Shown here in pieces: positions 63,249 to 64,000 of a stretch of 64,000 nt of DNA. The position numbers and the translations under genes were made by a program. The stretch is taken from contig NZ_JAACFT010000002.1 in the NCBI RefSeq assembly GCF_029051685.1, positions 1-64,000 on the forward strand, read 5' to 3'. Within the stretch, counting starts at the first letter, position 1. Every line of letters begins with the position of its first letter. Below the pieces are notes generated by a model, which was not told the DNA's origin, made no database searches, and saw only the letters and a program-made list of their open reading frames with translations. Source of the DNA: Bradyrhizobium sp. CSA207 (lineage in GTDB: Bacteria; Pseudomonadota; Alphaproteobacteria; Rhizobiales; Xanthobacteraceae).

Positions 63249-63662
63249 ACGCAACTCCTCTGACAATTGGGTGCCAGACTATGTGGGATCGGGCTTGCAA
63301 GGTGCAACTTAGCTTCCCGCGCAAAACCCCAAAAAAGAGGTGCCAAAAAGGAGCCAAAAGCTGTAACTATTTGAATTTACCTGCCCGTCGAATCCTTCCC
63401 AAGCTGCATACGAGGGTTCGATTCCCTTCGCCCGCTCCATCCTGCTTCGCGCCGGGGCACTTCGCAGGACTTTGATATTCCGGCAGCGCGAAGCAGGATG
63501 CCCTTCGAAGCTTCAGCGGAGAAGGGCGGCCGATGTTGTCCGTCGCACGCCGCGCAAAGATTCCAATATATTAGCCTCTCGCTCCCGGCGTTCGCGTCTG
63601 CCCGCGCCAATCTGCGGTCCGGTCGCCGCCGATGTTCGGATGAAGGCCAGGACTTACAAAAA
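63249..63662. other. Right end of mini-element and ancestral tRNA flank
   Basis: Holds the third GTGCCAAAAA motif (63340-63349), attR (63395-63439) and, directly behind, a perfect 14-bp inverted repeat ATCCTGCTTCGCGC/GCGCGAAGCAGGAT (63439-63452 and 63486-63499). As the tRNA 3' end would originally have run straight into this hairpin, the latter probably served as its transcription terminator before the insertion. No gene seen from 63500 to 63662. Confidence 0.6.
63395..63439 (+). repeat. attR: duplicate of tRNA-Gly 3' end
   Basis: 45-bp exact copy of 61862-61906. No tRNA 5' half is present, so this is an integration scar and not a functional tRNA gene. Confidence 0.9.
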
Positions 63663-64000
63663 ATGGACCAGCAAAAGCTCGATCGCGCGATCGGTCGCCG
63701 ATTGAAGACTGTGAGGACGCAGGCCGGCATGACGCTGAACGAACTCGCTGCGCGCTCGGGCGTGAGCCGGGCGATGATCGGGCGGGTGGAGCGGGCGCAG
63801 AGCAGTGCGACGGCGTCGTTGCTCAACAGGCTCTGCGCCGCGCTCGACGTGTCGCTGAGCGACGTGGTGGCGCTTGCCGAGAAGCCGCCGGAGCGGCTGG
63901 TGCGGCTCGCCGACCAGCCGCACTGGCGCGATCCCGACAGTGGCTATCGCCGGCGCCACGCCTCGCCGACGGATGCGGCGAGCGGCATCGAGGTCATCGT
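63663..64000 (+). CDS. XRE-family transcriptional regulator (cut by window end)
   Basis: Start ATG 63663; the frame is open to the window edge (112 codons seen). MDQQKLDRAIGRRLKTVRTQAG begins an XRE HTH (about residues 8-63: MTLNELAARSGVSRAMIGRVERAQSSATASLLNRLCAALDVSLSDVV). Continuation PPERLVRLADQPHWRDPDSGYRRRHASP matches the linker leading to a cupin domain in the XRE-cupin family of small-molecule-responsive regulators. Rest is outside the window. Confidence 0.85.
   Translation, partial: MDQQKLDRAIGRRLKTVRTQAGMTLNELAARSGVSRAMIGRVERAQSSATASLLNRLCAALDVSLSDVVALAEKPPERLVRLADQPHWRDPDSGYRRRHASPTDAASGIEVI

Larger units (their letters stand above)
61907..63439. mobile_element. 1.5-kb integrative mini-element at tRNA-Gly without integrase
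   Basis: 1533 bp bounded by exact 45-bp direct repeats of the tRNA 3' end (attL inside the tRNA, attR at 63395-63439). Its base composition is visibly poorer in GC and its codon use is unlike the flanking chromosome. It contains a frameshifted gene, two small intact genes and no recombinase. TTTTTGGCAC and GTGCCAAAAA motifs lie near both ends (62006-62015, 62033-62042, 63340-63349), like arm-type recombinase sites. It is either a remnant of a larger island or a tiny satellite moved in trans. Confidence 0.8.

Noticed and set aside
63395..63439. Second tRNA-Gly gene
   Set aside because: Only the 3' part is present; D arm and 5' acceptor are missing, so it is an attachment-site duplicate.
61907..63439. 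Toxin-antitoxin module in the mini-element
   Set aside because: The two intact genes converge rather than overlap in tandem and neither shows RelE, PIN, HTH or AbrB features.

Overview
The window looks like a chromosomal segment of a Bradyrhizobium species close to the B. japonicum / B. diazoefficiens group. Protein sequence is the basis for this: a LuxR/LuxI pair of the BjaR/BjaI type, a haloalkane dehalogenase that reads almost like DbjA of B. japonicum USDA 110, GcrA, a SAM-II riboswitch, a phoR-pstSCAB-phoU-phoB locus, high GC, and several dispersed palindromic repeat families between genes. From memory, bjaR/bjaI and dbjA are also about 25 genes apart in USDA 110, so the backbone is probably conserved; this was not checked by alignment.

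Layout. 0.1-11.6 kb: type II NADH dehydrogenase, then a probable quinate/shikimate uptake and catabolism block (two substrate-binding proteins, LivHMGF-type ABC transporter, QuiC-like 3-dehydroshikimate dehydratase, shikimate/quinate dehydrogenase, LysR regulator). 12-17.7 kb: quorum sensing (bjaR, bjaI with a clear lux-box-like palindrome, two small flanking ORFs) followed by a second livHMGF set without its own binding protein. 17.8-22.4 kb: a small secreted protein, a glutamine-synthetase-like ligase, a Rieske oxygenase and a divergent IclR regulator. 22.5-30.4 kb: the aerobic benzoyl-CoA (box) pathway with boxR, benzoate-CoA ligase, alpha/beta hydrolase, boxC and boxB, plus a truncated hemoglobin; boxA is not in the window. 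TGCA-rich operator DNA sits in front of boxC.

30.5-36.2 kb: an SDR gene remnant, polysaccharide deacetylase, OmpA-like protein, and a TetR-dehalogenase-SelW-GNAT group. 36.6-44.4 kb: a membrane protein and the complete phosphate-starvation locus with a Pho box. 44.6-49.6 kb: gcrA (divergent, with a dense GANTC cluster upstream), argD-argF, hslO and apaG. 49.7-52.8 kb: opgC with two SGNH hydrolases, one of which seems to have lost catalytic residues. 52.9-61.7 kb: metZ under a SAM-II riboswitch, dCTP deaminase, MATE exporter, several small proteins, and an ogt-araC pair.

61.8-63.5 kb: a tRNA-Gly(CCC) gene carries a 1.5-kb insertion bounded by a perfect 45-bp copy of its 3' end. The insert is poorer in GC, has no integrase, encodes three small unknown proteins (one frameshifted) and has repeats resembling recombinase arm sites. 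This mini-island, the argD leader, the GS-like/Rieske operon and the inactive SGNH paralogue are the most promising less-described items. The window ends inside an XRE regulator gene.
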